A stretch of 64,000 nucleotides of DNA from NCBI RefSeq assembly GCF_019145235.1, contig NZ_JAHSTV010000009.1:248001-312000 (forward strand), read 5' to 3'. Position numbers and translations under genes: made by a program. The DNA comes from Pseudomonas farris (GTDB lineage: Bacteria > Pseudomonadota > Gammaproteobacteria > Pseudomonadales > Pseudomonadaceae). The notes beneath the pieces were generated by a model, which ran no database searches, was not told the origin of the DNA, and was given only the letters and a program-made list of their open reading frames with translations. Positions 17,046 to 25,808 of this stretch are shown in pieces. Numbering within the stretch: position 1 is the stretch's first letter; every line of letters begins with the position of its first letter.

Positions 17046-19379
17046 TCAAAACGCGATTGAAGTCTGCACATACACCGTCCGCGGTTCTCCCACGTACTTG
17101 CCCTTGTTGTTGTCATCGAACGAGCGGGTGAAGTACTGGTGGTTAAAGATGTTCTTCACCCCCACCGCCACGTTCAGGTCCGACAACTTCGGCCCGAAGT
17201 CATACGCCGCGCGACTGCTGAACAACATGTACCCCGGAATCTTGCCGGTGCTGCCATCGGCGCTTTCGGCCGAGGTGTTGGCGTTGTCAGCGAACTGATC
17301 ACTCTGATAGCTGCTGTCCAGGTTCAGTTTCCACGCGCCTTCGGTATAACCGACGCCGAGCGTGCCTTTGTGTTTCGAGGAGAACGGTACACGATTGCCC
17401 TTGTTCGCCCCGTCTTCGCGGATGATCGCGTCCACATAGGCGTAAGTCGCGTACACATCGAAACCGGCCAGCGCCGGGCTCAAATCGTCGAGCGCGTAGT
17501 TGATGCTGGTTTCGATGCCTTGATGACGTGTTTCGCCTCGGGCGATCACCGAGTCGTTGGTTTGATTGCTTTCATATTGGTTGTCGAAGTTGATCAGGAA
17601 CGCACCAATCTCTGCCCGCAACGCGCCGTTGTCGTAACGGGTACCCAGCTCCCAGGTGCGCGCCTTCTCCGGTTTGACTTCGCCGCTGGTCACCCGGTTA
17701 GGCATCTGGCTGTACTGCACGCTGCCGAACGATCCTTCGGTATTGGCGTAGAGGTTCCAGCTATCGGTCAGATGATAGAGCACGTTCAACGCCGGCAGGG
17801 CAGTGTTGTAGTCGCCCTTGTATTTCACGTTGGTCAGGTTGTTGGTCTGCTGCGACTCGATCATTTCGTAGCGGATGCCCGGCGTAATCGTCCACTTGCC
17901 GATGTCGATCCGATCGTCGACGAAGAACGCGTTGGCCTCGGTGCCGCCCCGGGTATCGCGGTCGTTGCGACTGTTGGTGGTCGGGTATTCGTTGCTGGCG
18001 ATCGGCGTGCGGTAGCGCAGTTCGTGGCCGGCTTCGTTGATGTAGCGATAGCCGACGCCGACTTCATGGCTGGTCTGGCCGAGATCGAAGCCTTGGGCGA
18101 AACGGGTTTCCAGGCCACGTACCCAATACTCGCGTGGCGACAGCGAGAGGAACGTGCCCTGATCCAGATAACCGCTGCGCAGGGTCTTGGTGAAGAAGGT
18201 ATTGGCGGTGAACTCGCGGCGATCTTCCTGATAGCGATAGCCGAAGTTGAACATCGTGCGGCGGCCCCAGAACTGGTCTTTCGGGCGGGTCGACTGGTAC
18301 GGGTCAGCATCGTAATCGGCGACGTTCAGGCCGCCGGGCATGTCGGCTTTGCCTTCGTAGTACTGGGCCATGGCGTTGAAACTGTTGGCATCATCGAGCT
18401 GGTATTTGCCCTTGAGGATCAGGTCGTCGATTTCGGTGTCGCTGTGTTCGCGCCAGTCGCCACCACGGGTGCCCGAGTACAGAATCGCGCCGCCCAGACC
18501 GTTATCGGCCGTGCCGCCGGCCAGCAGGTTGCCGGTGGTTTTGAAGCCGTCATGGCTGGACGATGGACTGGTTTCAGTCTGGAAACCGCCCTTGACCGTC
18601 GGCTCATCTGGAATGGCGCGGGTCACGAAGTTGACCACACCGCCGACGTTCTGCGGCCCGTAGCGCACCGCACCGCCGCCGCGCACCACGTCGACCGCGT
18701 CCATGTTGCCCATGCTGATCGGCGCAAACGACAACTGCGGCTGACCATAAGGTGCGAAGGGCACCGGAATGCCGTCCATCAATACCGTGGAGCGCGAGGC
18801 CAGTCGTGGGTTGAGCCCGCGAATGCCGAAGTTCAGTGCCATATCATGGCTGCCGGTGCCGTTGTTGTCCGGCGCATTGACTCCCGGGATGCGGTTGAGC
18901 ACGTCCCTGGCCTGAGTTGCGCCCTGGCGTTCGAATTCTTCGCGGCGGATCACGTCTCGAGCGCCTGGGTGTTCGAAGACGTTGGTTTGCGCCGCATCGC
19001 CGAGCCAGTCGCCGACCACTTTCGAGGTGTCCAGCTCCAGTGCCGCATCACCCGCCAGTTGCAGGCTGAAGGCATTGTCGCCCTCGGCGCGGGCTTGCAG
19101 GCCGGTGCCTTCGAGCAACGCGTTCAAGCCCTGCGAAGGGGTGTAGTTGCCTTCCAGGCCGCGACTTTGCACACCGCTGGTGACTTGCGAGCCAAAGGAG
19201 ATCAGTACGCCGGCTTCACGACCGAACTGGTTGAGTGCGCTCTCCAGCGAGGACGGTGCGATGTGGTACGACTTGGCATCAGCGGCATGCACCAGTGGCA
19301 GAACGCCGAAGCTCAGGCTGGCGCCCAGCAAGAGTTGGCGCAAGGTGCGAGCCATAGGTGTGAGACGGGTGGGTTGCAT
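17046..19379 (-). CDS. fecA: TonB-dependent ferric dicitrate receptor
   Basis: Outer-membrane transporter and signal transducer for ferric citrate, 777 residues. Signal peptide MQPTRLTPMARTLRQLLLG to about LVHAADA; an N-terminal STN signalling domain (about 45-110); the plug (RGLNPRLASRSTVLMDGIPV; VRGGGAVRYGPQNVGGVVNF); and the 22-strand barrel ending in aromatic SIAF. Long stretches (GIPVPFAPYGQPQLS, YHLTDSWNLYANTEGSFG, EKARTWELGTRYD) match E. coli FecA, so citrate as ligand is well supported. ATG at 19379 has AGGA 9 bases ahead. It follows fecI-fecR; no fecBCDE permease genes follow. Confidence 0.95.
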   Translation of the reverse strand: MQPTRLTPMARTLRQLLLGASLSFGVLPLVHAADAKSYHIAPSSLESALNQFGREAGVLISFGSQVTSGVQSRGLEGNYTPSQGLNALLEGTGLQARAEGDNAFSLQLAGDAALELDTSKVVGDWLGDAAQTNVFEHPGARDVIRREEFERQGATQARDVLNRIPGVNAPDNNGTGSHDMALNFGIRGLNPRLASRSTVLMDGIPVPFAPYGQPQLSFAPISMGNMDAVDVVRGGGAVRYGPQNVGGVVNFVTRAIPDEPTVKGGFQTETSPSSSHDGFKTTGNLLAGGTADNGLGGAILYSGTRGGDWREHSDTEIDDLILKGKYQLDDANSFNAMAQYYEGKADMPGGLNVADYDADPYQSTRPKDQFWGRRTMFNFGYRYQEDRREFTANTFFTKTLRSGYLDQGTFLSLSPREYWVRGLETRFAQGFDLGQTSHEVGVGYRYINEAGHELRYRTPIASNEYPTTNSRNDRDTRGGTEANAFFVDDRIDIGKWTITPGIRYEMIESQQTNNLTNVKYKGDYNTALPALNVLYHLTDSWNLYANTEGSFGSVQYSQMPNRVTSGEVKPEKARTWELGTRYDNGALRAEIGAFLINFDNQYESNQTNDSVIARGETRHQGIETSINYALDDLSPALAGFDVYATYAYVDAIIREDGANKGNRVPFSSKHKGTLGVGYTEGAWKLNLDSSYQSDQFADNANTSAESADGSTGKIPGYMLFSSRAAYDFGPKLSDLNVAVGVKNIFNHQYFTRSFDDNNKGKYVGEPRTVYVQTSIAF

Positions 19380-19462
19380 GGAGGGCGATCCTGAGAAGGT
19401 TGAATCAAGGGGGCTTTCCTTCTCTGTCACGCCAGATCTGAAAAACGGCTCATTTTTTTGAA

Positions 19463-19493
19463 GATCGTTCCCACGCTCTGCGTGGGAATGATA
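19463..19493. repeat. Short palindrome between fecR and fecA
   Basis: TTCCCACGC (19468-19476) and GCGTGGGAA (19480-19488) form a 9-base stem with a 3-base loop. The GTTCCCACGCTCTGCGTGGGAA unit is a dispersed repeat type in fluorescent pseudomonads. Lying just after the fecR stop, it could weaken or stabilise the fecIR transcript before fecA. Confidence 0.7.
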
Positions 19494-19494
19494 A

Positions 19495-20433
19495 CTAGGC
19501 CCATGCCTCGACCGTCACCCAATACCGGGTAAAACGCCTCACCTTCACTGGCAAACTGATTTCCAGCAGATCAAGAATCCGCTCGCTGTCGTCCAGTGGA
19601 TAAGTCCCGGAGATCAGCAGATTGGCAACATTCGCCGCGCAATTGAGCTGCCCCCGGCGATAGCGACTGAGTTCATCAAGGAAATCCCCCAGGCGCATGT
19701 GCGCAGCCACTAGCATGCCGTCGGCCCAGGCGCCGCTGTTGGCGTCCAGTGGCAGGGGAGCGCCGATGTCGCGTGAGCCGAAGCTCAACTGCCGGGCGGT
19801 TTGCAGCATCCGTGGCGACCCGCCATCGGGCGTCAATTCGACGCTGCCTTCGAGCACCGCCACGTGAGTGTGATCGGAAAACTGCCGCACGTTCAGCCGC
19901 CCACCTTGGGTTTTCAACAGGCCTTGTGCGGTCTGTACTTGAAACGCTTGGGCGGCGGTCAGCAGCATCTCGCCTTCAAGCAAGCGGATCAGCCGCTGCT
20001 GACCTTCGACCCGCACATCGACCGAACTGGCGGTATTGAGCTGCAATTGGCTGCCATCGCCGAGCGGCACTTTACGTCGCTGGCCGATCGGGCTGCGGTA
20101 GTCGGCCAGCAACGGCGTCAACGGACTGTGCTCGCGCATGCCCCAGGTGAGCGCCGAACCCGCGCCGAGAATCAGCAGCAGCTTCAATGCCTGACGACGG
20201 CCGGCGGATTTCGGTGCGTTGAGGGCGGCATGGGCCAGCGGCGAAGACACACCGCGCAAGCGTTGATTGACCCGTTGAATGTGTTCCCAGGCCCGTCGAT
20301 GTTCGCCATGAGCATCGAGCCATTGCTGCCAGGCAATTTGCTGGCGCGGGTTTAACGGTCCTTGCTGGACTTCCATCCACCAGTGCACGGCCTGTTCGGC
20401 CACTTGAGATGAAAAATCCCCAGGACTGTTCAT
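19495..20433 (-). CDS. fecR: FecR-type anti-sigma / sigma-regulatory membrane protein
   Basis: A 312-residue inner-membrane regulator that relays the FecA signal to FecI. The cytoplasmic DUF4880-type N domain (QAVHWWMEVQQGPLNPRQQ, QWLDAHGEHRRAWEHIQRV), one membrane segment (about residues 84-100, LKLLLILGAGSALTWGM) and the periplasmic FecR domain (GQRRKVPLGDGSQLQLNTAS; RLIRLLEGEMLLTAAQ) are visible. Its ATG overlaps the fecI stop in ATGA, showing tight coupling. Confidence 0.94.
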   Translation of the reverse strand: MNSPGDFSSQVAEQAVHWWMEVQQGPLNPRQQIAWQQWLDAHGEHRRAWEHIQRVNQRLRGVSSPLAHAALNAPKSAGRRQALKLLLILGAGSALTWGMREHSPLTPLLADYRSPIGQRRKVPLGDGSQLQLNTASSVDVRVEGQQRLIRLLEGEMLLTAAQAFQVQTAQGLLKTQGGRLNVRQFSDHTHVAVLEGSVELTPDGGSPRMLQTARQLSFGSRDIGAPLPLDANSGAWADGMLVAAHMRLGDFLDELSRYRRGQLNCAANVANLLISGTYPLDDSERILDLLEISLPVKVRRFTRYWVTVEAWA

Positions 20434-20918
20434 CGTGCGAAGTAGCAGCGCATCGCCGCTTTGTTCAGGTGCCTTTTGACGGTGGCAATGGAAATACCCA
20501 GTTCGGCGGCGATCTGTGGATAAGTCAAACCATCGAGCTGAGCCAGCAAAAAAGCGCGTTTGACCAGACGCGGCAAACCGTCGAGCAACTGGTCGAGCTC
20601 CATCAGCGTCTGCAGGATGATCGCCCGATCTTCCTCCGACGGCGCGACGATTTCCGGCATCTGCGCCAGCGCATCGAGGTAGGCGCGCTCCAGATCCTGA
20701 CGGCGGTAATGATTGAACAGCACACGCTTGGCGATGGTGGTGAGGAACGCCCGCGGTTCGATGATTTGGGGCGTTTCTCGTGCCGTCAGCACTCGAATGA
20801 ACGTGTCCTGAGCCAGATCCGCGGCGCTGTCAGGGCAGCCGAGTTTGCGCCGCAGCCAACCGGTGAGCCAGTTGTGATGGGCGTGATAAAGGACTTCGAC
20901 AGTAGTGACTGACGACAA
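20430..20918 (-). CDS. fecI: ECF sigma factor FecI
   Basis: An iron-starvation ECF sigma factor, 162 residues from a TTG start at 20918. Sigma region 2 (HHNWLTGWLRRKLGCPDSAA, DLAQDTFIRVL) and region 4 (LDGLTYPQIAAELGISIATV, KRHLNKA) are clear, and MELDQLLDGLPRLVKRAFL matches E. coli FecI. The frame is open far upstream with no other good start; TTG has GGAG 8 bases before it and gives the normal length. A GAACAA-GAA-TTGTTC palindrome lies 35 bases upstream. Confidence 0.92.
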   Translation of the reverse strand: MSSVTTVEVLYHAHHNWLTGWLRRKLGCPDSAADLAQDTFIRVLTARETPQIIEPRAFLTTIAKRVLFNHYRRQDLERAYLDALAQMPEIVAPSEEDRAIILQTLMELDQLLDGLPRLVKRAFLLAQLDGLTYPQIAAELGISIATVKRHLNKAAMRCYFAR

Positions 20919-20952
20919 CGGAACCGCTCCGGACGTATTTCGATACGTTAGA

Positions 20953-20967
20953 GAACAAGAATTGTTC
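20953..20967. promoter_or_regulatory. Palindrome upstream of fecI (possible operator)
   Basis: GAACAA and TTGTTC separated by GAA form a perfect inverted repeat 35 bases upstream of the fecI start. Position suits an iron-responsive operator, but the match to the GATAATGATAATCATTATC Fur consensus is weak, so the binding protein is unknown. Confidence 0.35.
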
Positions 20968-21051
20968 GCATTGTAGGGGCGGAGGCTGCATCCGGCAATC
21001 GGCTCCTGGCCGGTTTCTCTGATCCGATGATCTGGAGACCGCGTCATCGTT

Positions 21052-21132
21052 CTTCGCGAGCAAGCCCGCACACATTCGACCGCATGCCTCTGAGATAACG
21101 CGGTCACCTGTGGGAGCGGGCTTGCTCGCGAA
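21052..21132. repeat. REPIN between fecI and the AraC gene
   Basis: TTCGCGAGCAAGCCCGC near 21053-21069 is mirrored by GCGGGCTTGCTCGCGAA ending about 21132. The first arm is slightly degraded (CACACA rather than TCCCACA). Confidence 0.85.
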
Positions 21133-21172
21133 GGCGGCCGAACAGGCACCGAAAATCCACTGGATTGCAGCG

Positions 21173-22048
21173 CTATCGCAAAAACGCCTGCCGATACTCC
21201 CCGGGCGTGCCACCCAACGCCTGGCGAAACCGGTTGGTGAAATGGCTTGCACTGGCAAACCCACAGGCCAACGCAATATCCCCCAACGGCTGCGACGTCC
21301 CGCGCAGTAACTCTTGCGCGCGGCTCAGTCGCCGAGCCAGCACATACTGATGCGGCGGCAGACCGAAGCTCACACGAAACATCCGCGCAAAGTGGTATTC
21401 CGACAGCGCACACAATGCCGCCAACTGCCCGAGGCTGATTGCTTCGGCCATTTGATGGTCGATGAATTCCACCAACTGCCGTCGTTGATGCGCCGCCAAT
21501 CCACCTTTGAGGCGCAGGCCCTGGCGCACGCCGACCTGGCTGAGCAGGGCATGGTTAAGCATTTCATGGGCCAGGCTGCTGGTGAGCAGGCGTTCGCCGG
21601 GTTCATCCCAGTTGAGGGCGATCAACTGCCGAAAGCGCCGGGCTTGCTGCGGGTCTTCCAGGAACGTGTGTTCGCGCAACTGCAATTCCCGCGGTTCGCG
21701 ATCCAGCAGCGTGACGCAGCCAAAGGCAAATTGTTCGGGGCTGAAATACAGGTGGGCCAGGCGAATATCGCCATTGATCACCCAGCCTGACTGATGGTCG
21801 GCCGGCAGAATGCACAGCTTGTCCGGGCCGCCCTTGTTACCTGGCTGGTCGCGGCGAAAGGTGCCGGTGCCGCCGGCGATGTAGCAGGACAAGGTGTGAT
21901 GGCTCGGCGCTTCGTAGTCCTGGGCGTCATGGTGGTTGTTCCACAAAGCCGCAGCCATGCCGTCACCGAGCTCGGCGCTGTGCTCCAGGCGAGCATTGGG
22001 CGAGCGGTTGAGGGCTTGAAAGACTTGTAAGGTTTCCAGTGCGGCCAT
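21173..22048 (-). CDS. AraC-family transcriptional regulator
   Basis: A 291-residue regulator with a C-terminal pair of helix-turn-helix motifs: ISLGQLAALCALSEYHFARM (about 195-215) and QPLGDIALACGFASASHFTN (about 245-265) followed by RFRQALGGTPGEYRQ. The N-terminal cupin-like half (LSCYIAGGTGTFRRD; KLCILPADHQSGWVINGD) would bind an unknown ligand. It is divergent from the DMT exporter gene across 138 bases, so it probably controls that gene. Confidence 0.88.
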   Translation of the reverse strand: MAALETLQVFQALNRSPNARLEHSAELGDGMAAALWNNHHDAQDYEAPSHHTLSCYIAGGTGTFRRDQPGNKGGPDKLCILPADHQSGWVINGDIRLAHLYFSPEQFAFGCVTLLDREPRELQLREHTFLEDPQQARRFRQLIALNWDEPGERLLTSSLAHEMLNHALLSQVGVRQGLRLKGGLAAHQRRQLVEFIDHQMAEAISLGQLAALCALSEYHFARMFRVSFGLPPHQYVLARRLSRAQELLRGTSQPLGDIALACGFASASHFTNRFRQALGGTPGEYRQAFLR

Positions 22049-22186
22049 GATCGGTTCTCTCCAACGCCTTGCATCCTACTCCGTAGACGTTGACCTGCCA
22101 GCCCGCCGGCCGACAAAAGCGCAAGTTTATGCAAGTGCAAAAAGGTTTTGCGCCGGACACTGAAGGCCTATTCAGGAGTCTTCACC

Positions 22187-23089
22187 ATGAACCTTTCGTT
22201 GTATCTACTGACCGTGCTGATCTGGGGCACCACCTGGATTGCCTTGAAATGGCAACTGGGCGTGGTAGCGATTCCGGTGTCGATTGTTTATCGCTTCGGC
22301 CTCGCTGCGCTGGTGCTGTTCGTGATGTTGCTACTCAGCCGTCGTCTGCAACCGATGAACCGTCGCGGGCATCTGATTTGCCTGGCTCAGGGCCTGTGCC
22401 TGTTCTGCATCAATTTCATGTGCTTCCTCACCGCCAGCCAATGGATTCCCAGCGGTCTGGTCGCCGTGGTGTTTTCCACCGCCACCCTGTGGAACGCCTT
22501 CAATGCGCGGGTGTTCTTCGGCCAGAAAATTGCTCGCAATGTATTGATGGGCGGTGCACTGGGGTTGCTCGGATTGGGCCTGTTGTTCTGGCCAGAGCTC
22601 GCCGGTCATACCGCCAGCCCTGAAACCTTGCTCGGTTTGGGTCTGGCGTTGCTCGGCACCTTGTGTTTCTCGGCCGGCAATATGCTGTCGAGTCTGCAAC
22701 AGAAAGCCGGCCTGAAACCCCTGACCACCAACGCCTGGGGCATGGCTTACGGCGCGGCGATGTTGACGGTGTGGTGTCTGGTCAAAGGCATCCCGTTCGA
22801 CATGGAATGGAATGCCCGCTACATCGGCTCGTTGCTGTACCTGGTGATTCCCGGCTCGGTGATCGGCTTCACCGCCTACCTGACGTTGGTCGGACGCATG
22901 GGGCCGGAACGGGCGGCGTATTGCACCGTACTCTTTCCAGTGGTGGCGCTGAACGTGTCGGCGTTTGTCGAAGGCTATCAATGGACGGCGCCGGCACTGG
23001 TGGGGCTGGTGCTGGTGATGCTGGGGAATGTGCTGGTGTTCCGTAAACCCAAGGCGTCGATGGTGCAAGGAAACGGCAAATTGGCGTGA
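22187..23089 (+). CDS. DMT-superfamily (EamA) membrane transporter
   Basis: A 300-residue inner-membrane protein with ten hydrophobic segments in two EamA repeats; it starts MNLSLYLLTVLIWGTTWIAL, the typical first segment with the WG-TW motif. Members usually export amino acids or metabolites; the substrate cannot be read from sequence. ATG at 22187 has AGGAG about 9 bases upstream; the frame is open a further 39 bases but that has no ribosome site. It is divergent from the AraC gene. Confidence 0.88.
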   Translation: MNLSLYLLTVLIWGTTWIALKWQLGVVAIPVSIVYRFGLAALVLFVMLLLSRRLQPMNRRGHLICLAQGLCLFCINFMCFLTASQWIPSGLVAVVFSTATLWNAFNARVFFGQKIARNVLMGGALGLLGLGLLFWPELAGHTASPETLLGLGLALLGTLCFSAGNMLSSLQQKAGLKPLTTNAWGMAYGAAMLTVWCLVKGIPFDMEWNARYIGSLLYLVIPGSVIGFTAYLTLVGRMGPERAAYCTVLFPVVALNVSAFVEGYQWTAPALVGLVLVMLGNVLVFRKPKASMVQGNGKLA

Positions 23090-23118
23090 GGTTCCCTGTG
23101 GATCGAGCGCTAAACAGC

Positions 23119-23628
23119 TCAGCGCTCGATCCTGACGGCCACATAAATCAATAACGGTAATATAAAGTCGACAATGTGGCGGGCCCAGTCCTTGGCGTTC
23201 CAGGTTTGTGACTCATCCATGTTAAACCATTCGACGCCGATGACTTGGAGGCCGATGTAATAAACAAACATGGCAACCAATAGTCCGATAATCGCAAACT
23301 TTTTTGCTTCGTGAAAATCTTCGGGAGACGCATGGAGGTTTCGGTAAAGATGATACGTGCCAAGTAGGCAGAAAGCGGTATAAATAACTTCCAGGGTAAT
23401 AATGATCCAGTAGATCCGGTGATGGAGCATGGGTGAGGTAATTGCCCGGTAGTTCAGGTTTAAATTCTCACGGGTGGTGTCCATGCTTAGAACGTGGCCG
23501 ACATACTCATAATTGGTCGCATAGTCGGTAAAGTTGCTGTACATCACCAGCAGGCCAAAGAAGCTGATATAAGCCATTAATATGACTTTGCTGTACCTGA
23601 TAAGTTGATCGGTTGTTGGCGGGTTCAA
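23119..23628 (-). CDS. DUF2165-family small membrane protein
   Basis: A 169-residue protein with four hydrophobic segments (about residues 14-32, 72-92, 110-130, 148-166) and the conserved sequence around YVGHVLSMDTT near residues 42-52, typical of DUF2165. Function is unknown. The gene is visibly richer in A and T than its neighbours, which hints at acquisition. It stands alone; no operon partner. Confidence 0.8.
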   Translation of the reverse strand: MNPPTTDQLIRYSKVILMAYISFFGLLVMYSNFTDYATNYEYVGHVLSMDTTRENLNLNYRAITSPMLHHRIYWIIITLEVIYTAFCLLGTYHLYRNLHASPEDFHEAKKFAIIGLLVAMFVYYIGLQVIGVEWFNMDESQTWNAKDWARHIVDFILPLLIYVAVRIER

Positions 23629-23738
23629 AATTTATGCTCTCCATAGCTAAGTCCCGTAAGGGCGGGTAAGTAATGGAGAGTCTATCGTGTGTGTCTGCTT
23701 TACGACGGTGGACTGAATTGCAAAGTATGTAGTGAGCA

Positions 23739-23761
23739 GGCAGGCGTTTGAAACGCCTGCC
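23739..23761 (-). terminator. Hairpin downstream of the 2-hydroxyacid dehydrogenase gene
   Basis: GGCAGGCGTTT and its complement AAACGCCTGCC form an 11-base stem 10 bases past the stop of the minus-strand gene. There is no strong T run, so it may act as an RNA 3' stabiliser as much as a terminator. Confidence 0.6.
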
Positions 23762-23770
23762 CTTATTCAG

Positions 23771-24745
23771 TCAGCCTTTCCACACTTGTAGGTTCACCAG
23801 ATCTTGCGGCCGCTCACCCAACAAGGCACTGCGCAAGTTGGCCAAGGCACGGTTGGCCATGGCTTCACGGGTTTCGTGAGTGGCCGAGCCGATATGCGGC
23901 AAGGTCACGGCGTTTTTCAGTTGGAACAATGGTGATTCGGCCAGCGGTTCTTTCTCATAGACGTCCAGGCCGGCGCCGCGAATCCGGTTGTTTTGCAGCG
24001 CTTCGATCAGCGCCGGTTCGTCCACTACGGGGCCGCGGGCGATGTTCACCAGAATGGCGCTCGGTTTCATCAACGACAGTTCACGGTGGCTGATCAGGTG
24101 TTTGGTTTTTTCGCTGAGCGGCACCACCAGGCAGACGAAATCGGCTTCGGCCAGCAACTGGTCGAGGCTGCGGAACTGCGCACCGAGCTCCTGTTCCAGC
24201 TGGGTCTTGCGGCTGTTGCCGCTGTAGATAATCGGCATGTTGAAGCCCAGCCGACCGCGACGAGCGATGGCCGCGCCAATGTTGCCCATGCCGACAATCC
24301 CTAAGGTTTTGCCATGCACATCGCTGCCGAACAACGGCGCGCCGACGGTGGCTTGCCATTGACCGGCCTTGGTCCATGCGTCCAGCTCGGCGACGCGGCG
24401 GGCGCTGCTCATGAGCAAGGCAAAGGCCAGGTCGGCGGTGCTTTCGGTGAGGACGTCGGGGGTGTTGGTGAGCATGATCCCGCGTTCGTTGAAGTAGGCG
24501 AGGTCGTAGTTGTCGTAGCCGACCGAGACGCTGGAGACCACTTCCAATTTGGCGGCATTTTCCAGTTGCGTGCGACCGAGTTTGCGGCCGACGCCGATCA
24601 GGCCGTGGGCGTGGGGCAGGGCTTCATTGAACTGGGCGTTGATGTCGCCGTTTTTCGGGTTCGGCACGATCACGTCGAAGTCTTGTTGCAGACGTTCGAT
24701 CATCGGTGGGGTGATACGGCTGAAGGCGAGGACGGTTTTTTTCAT
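23771..24745 (-). CDS. D-2-hydroxyacid dehydrogenase (glyoxylate/hydroxypyruvate or 2-ketogluconate reductase type)
   Basis: A 324-residue NAD(P)H-dependent reductase. The Rossmann motif is GIVGMGNIGAAIARRGRLGF (about residues 148-167). Catalytic residues appear in VNIARGPVVDEPAL (Arg), AGLDVYEKEP (Asp/Glu) and LPHIGSATHETREAM (His), the pattern of the GhrB/TkrA branch. The start at 24745 gives MKKTVLAFSRITPPM; an ATG 45 bases upstream lacks the family match. Choice between glyoxylate, hydroxypyruvate and 2-ketogluconate cannot be made here. Confidence 0.9.
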   Translation of the reverse strand: MKKTVLAFSRITPPMIERLQQDFDVIVPNPKNGDINAQFNEALPHAHGLIGVGRKLGRTQLENAAKLEVVSSVSVGYDNYDLAYFNERGIMLTNTPDVLTESTADLAFALLMSSARRVAELDAWTKAGQWQATVGAPLFGSDVHGKTLGIVGMGNIGAAIARRGRLGFNMPIIYSGNSRKTQLEQELGAQFRSLDQLLAEADFVCLVVPLSEKTKHLISHRELSLMKPSAILVNIARGPVVDEPALIEALQNNRIRGAGLDVYEKEPLAESPLFQLKNAVTLPHIGSATHETREAMANRALANLRSALLGERPQDLVNLQVWKG

Positions 24746-24845
24746 TGGAGGCGGCTCGTCGGGCTTGGAGAATGCCAAGCACGCTAACATTCTTCCCGGA
24801 CATTATGCGAGCGCTCGGATTGCCGGGTGTACGCCATCCAACCCG

Positions 24846-24980
24846 GTAGGAGCGAGGCTTGCCCGCGAAGACGGCCTGACAGCCAACCAATCTCTTGCGG
24901 ATCGCTCGCGATGGCGGTGTGTCAGGCGACATCAAATGGTGAATGTCACAACGCCTTCGCGGGCAAGCCTCGCTCCTACA
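24846..24980. repeat. REPIN (GTAGGAGCGAGGCTTGCCCG type)
   Basis: GTAGGAGCGAGGCTTGCCCG at 24846-24865 is mirrored by its complement ending at 24979. The arms are about 90 bases apart, wider than the other REPINs. It ends 6 bases before the DUF6124 stop. Confidence 0.88.
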
Positions 24981-24985
24981 GGGGA

Positions 24986-25363
24986 TCAGCTGTGTGGCGC
25001 AGGTTTTGGTACGTTGAGGTTATCCAGCATCCGGTTCACCGCCAGCTCGGCCAACATGACGATTTGCTGAATCGCCATGGCCGTATTCCGATGCGGGCCT
25101 TCCAGATAGGTCGCAAAATTGCTGGCCATCACACTGGCCTGGGCCAACGATTCACAGGTGTGGGCCAACAGGTCTTCGTCTTTGATCGCCGGTGCGAGCA
25201 TATACATCGTACTGGGTTTGCGGATGGTCGGTGATTTGAGGGCAGCGGGGTTGAGGTAGTGATTCAGCGCGCGCTCGGCGGCTTCGTTGAGTTTTTTGGA
25301 ATTGGGGGATTCGTAGGGGGAAACGTCGTCGGTTTCCGGGGGATTCGGTGTTTCTTTGATCAT
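24986..25363 (-). CDS. DUF6124-family protein
   Basis: A 125-residue protein with the pattern of a Pseudomonas family: MIKETPNPPETDD at the start, YESPNSKKLNEAAERALNHY, then IKDEDLLAHTCESLAQASVM and AMAIQQIVMLAELAVNRML. No signal peptide or membrane segment is present; function is unknown. An ATG 15 bases upstream (MSNFR) is also possible; neither start has a strong ribosome site, and a TGGCAG/CTGCCA hairpin covers the region just before the upstream one. The structured leader upstream may control translation. Confidence 0.8.
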   Translation of the reverse strand: MIKETPNPPETDDVSPYESPNSKKLNEAAERALNHYLNPAALKSPTIRKPSTMYMLAPAIKDEDLLAHTCESLAQASVMASNFATYLEGPHRNTAMAIQQIVMLAELAVNRMLDNLNVPKPAPHS

Positions 25364-25378
25364 GCGGAAGTTACTCAT

Positions 25379-25660
25379 TGGCAGATGAAGTGGAACTGCC
25401 ATCTTTCGTTTTCCAGACGAAAGGGTGGCAGCCATGCGCGGACTGGAAAAACCGGTACACCCACCAAAAACCGGCAGACCCGAAGGTCTCCCGCGCACAG
25501 CCGCCATAACAAGGATTTGCGTGCAGAAAAAAGCGCCGCAGTATGCCATGGGGCGTGGTAAGTGTTCGCCAGGTTTTCCAGACCTGATCGCTGATTTGGC
25601 AGCGACCCACAAAGCCTACCCATTTCCCGTCTGACCCAACAACCGTCAAAACTTGTCGGA
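25379..25660 (-). other. Structured 5' leader of DUF6124 gene, with an overlapping short open frame
   Basis: About 280 bases upstream of the gene hold several short stems: TGGCAG/CTGCCA (25379-25384, 25396-25401) at the start codon, TTTTCCAG/CTGGAAAA (25409-25416, 25443-25450), and AGACC-CGAA-GGTCT (25476-25489), a tetraloop hairpin. A minus-strand open frame of 92 codons (25371-25649, containing NPCYGGCARETFGSAGF) runs through it and stops next to the gene start. I recall similar sequences as short hypothetical proteins ahead of DUF6124/DUF3077 genes, so a conserved leader or leader peptide is likely, but that is recollection, not shown here. Confidence 0.4.
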
Positions 25661-25684
25661 AACGTCCTCAAAAATCATCCCGTC

Positions 25685-25712
25685 TGTAGGAGCTGCCGAA
25701 GGCTGCCCCCAC
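25685..25712. repeat. Single REP-like palindrome
   Basis: TGTAGGAGCTGCCGAAGGCTGCCCCCA is a member of the GTAGGAGCTGCCGAAGGCTGC repeat type. The surrounding 130 bases up to 25808 hold no other recognised element. Confidence 0.65.
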
Positions 25713-25808
25713 AATGTCGCCATCAAAAAAACTCGGACTTCCCCTACACGCAAAAACGATTCGCCCGGCATCCCCCTTTGAGCCCACTTGCCAAAGTGTC
25801 CCATTTCC

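Noticed and set aside
17139..19394. 751-codon open frame on the plus strand opposite fecA
   Set aside because: Complement of fecA, with biased Arg/Val/Ala composition and no motif; a usual by-product of high-GC third positions.
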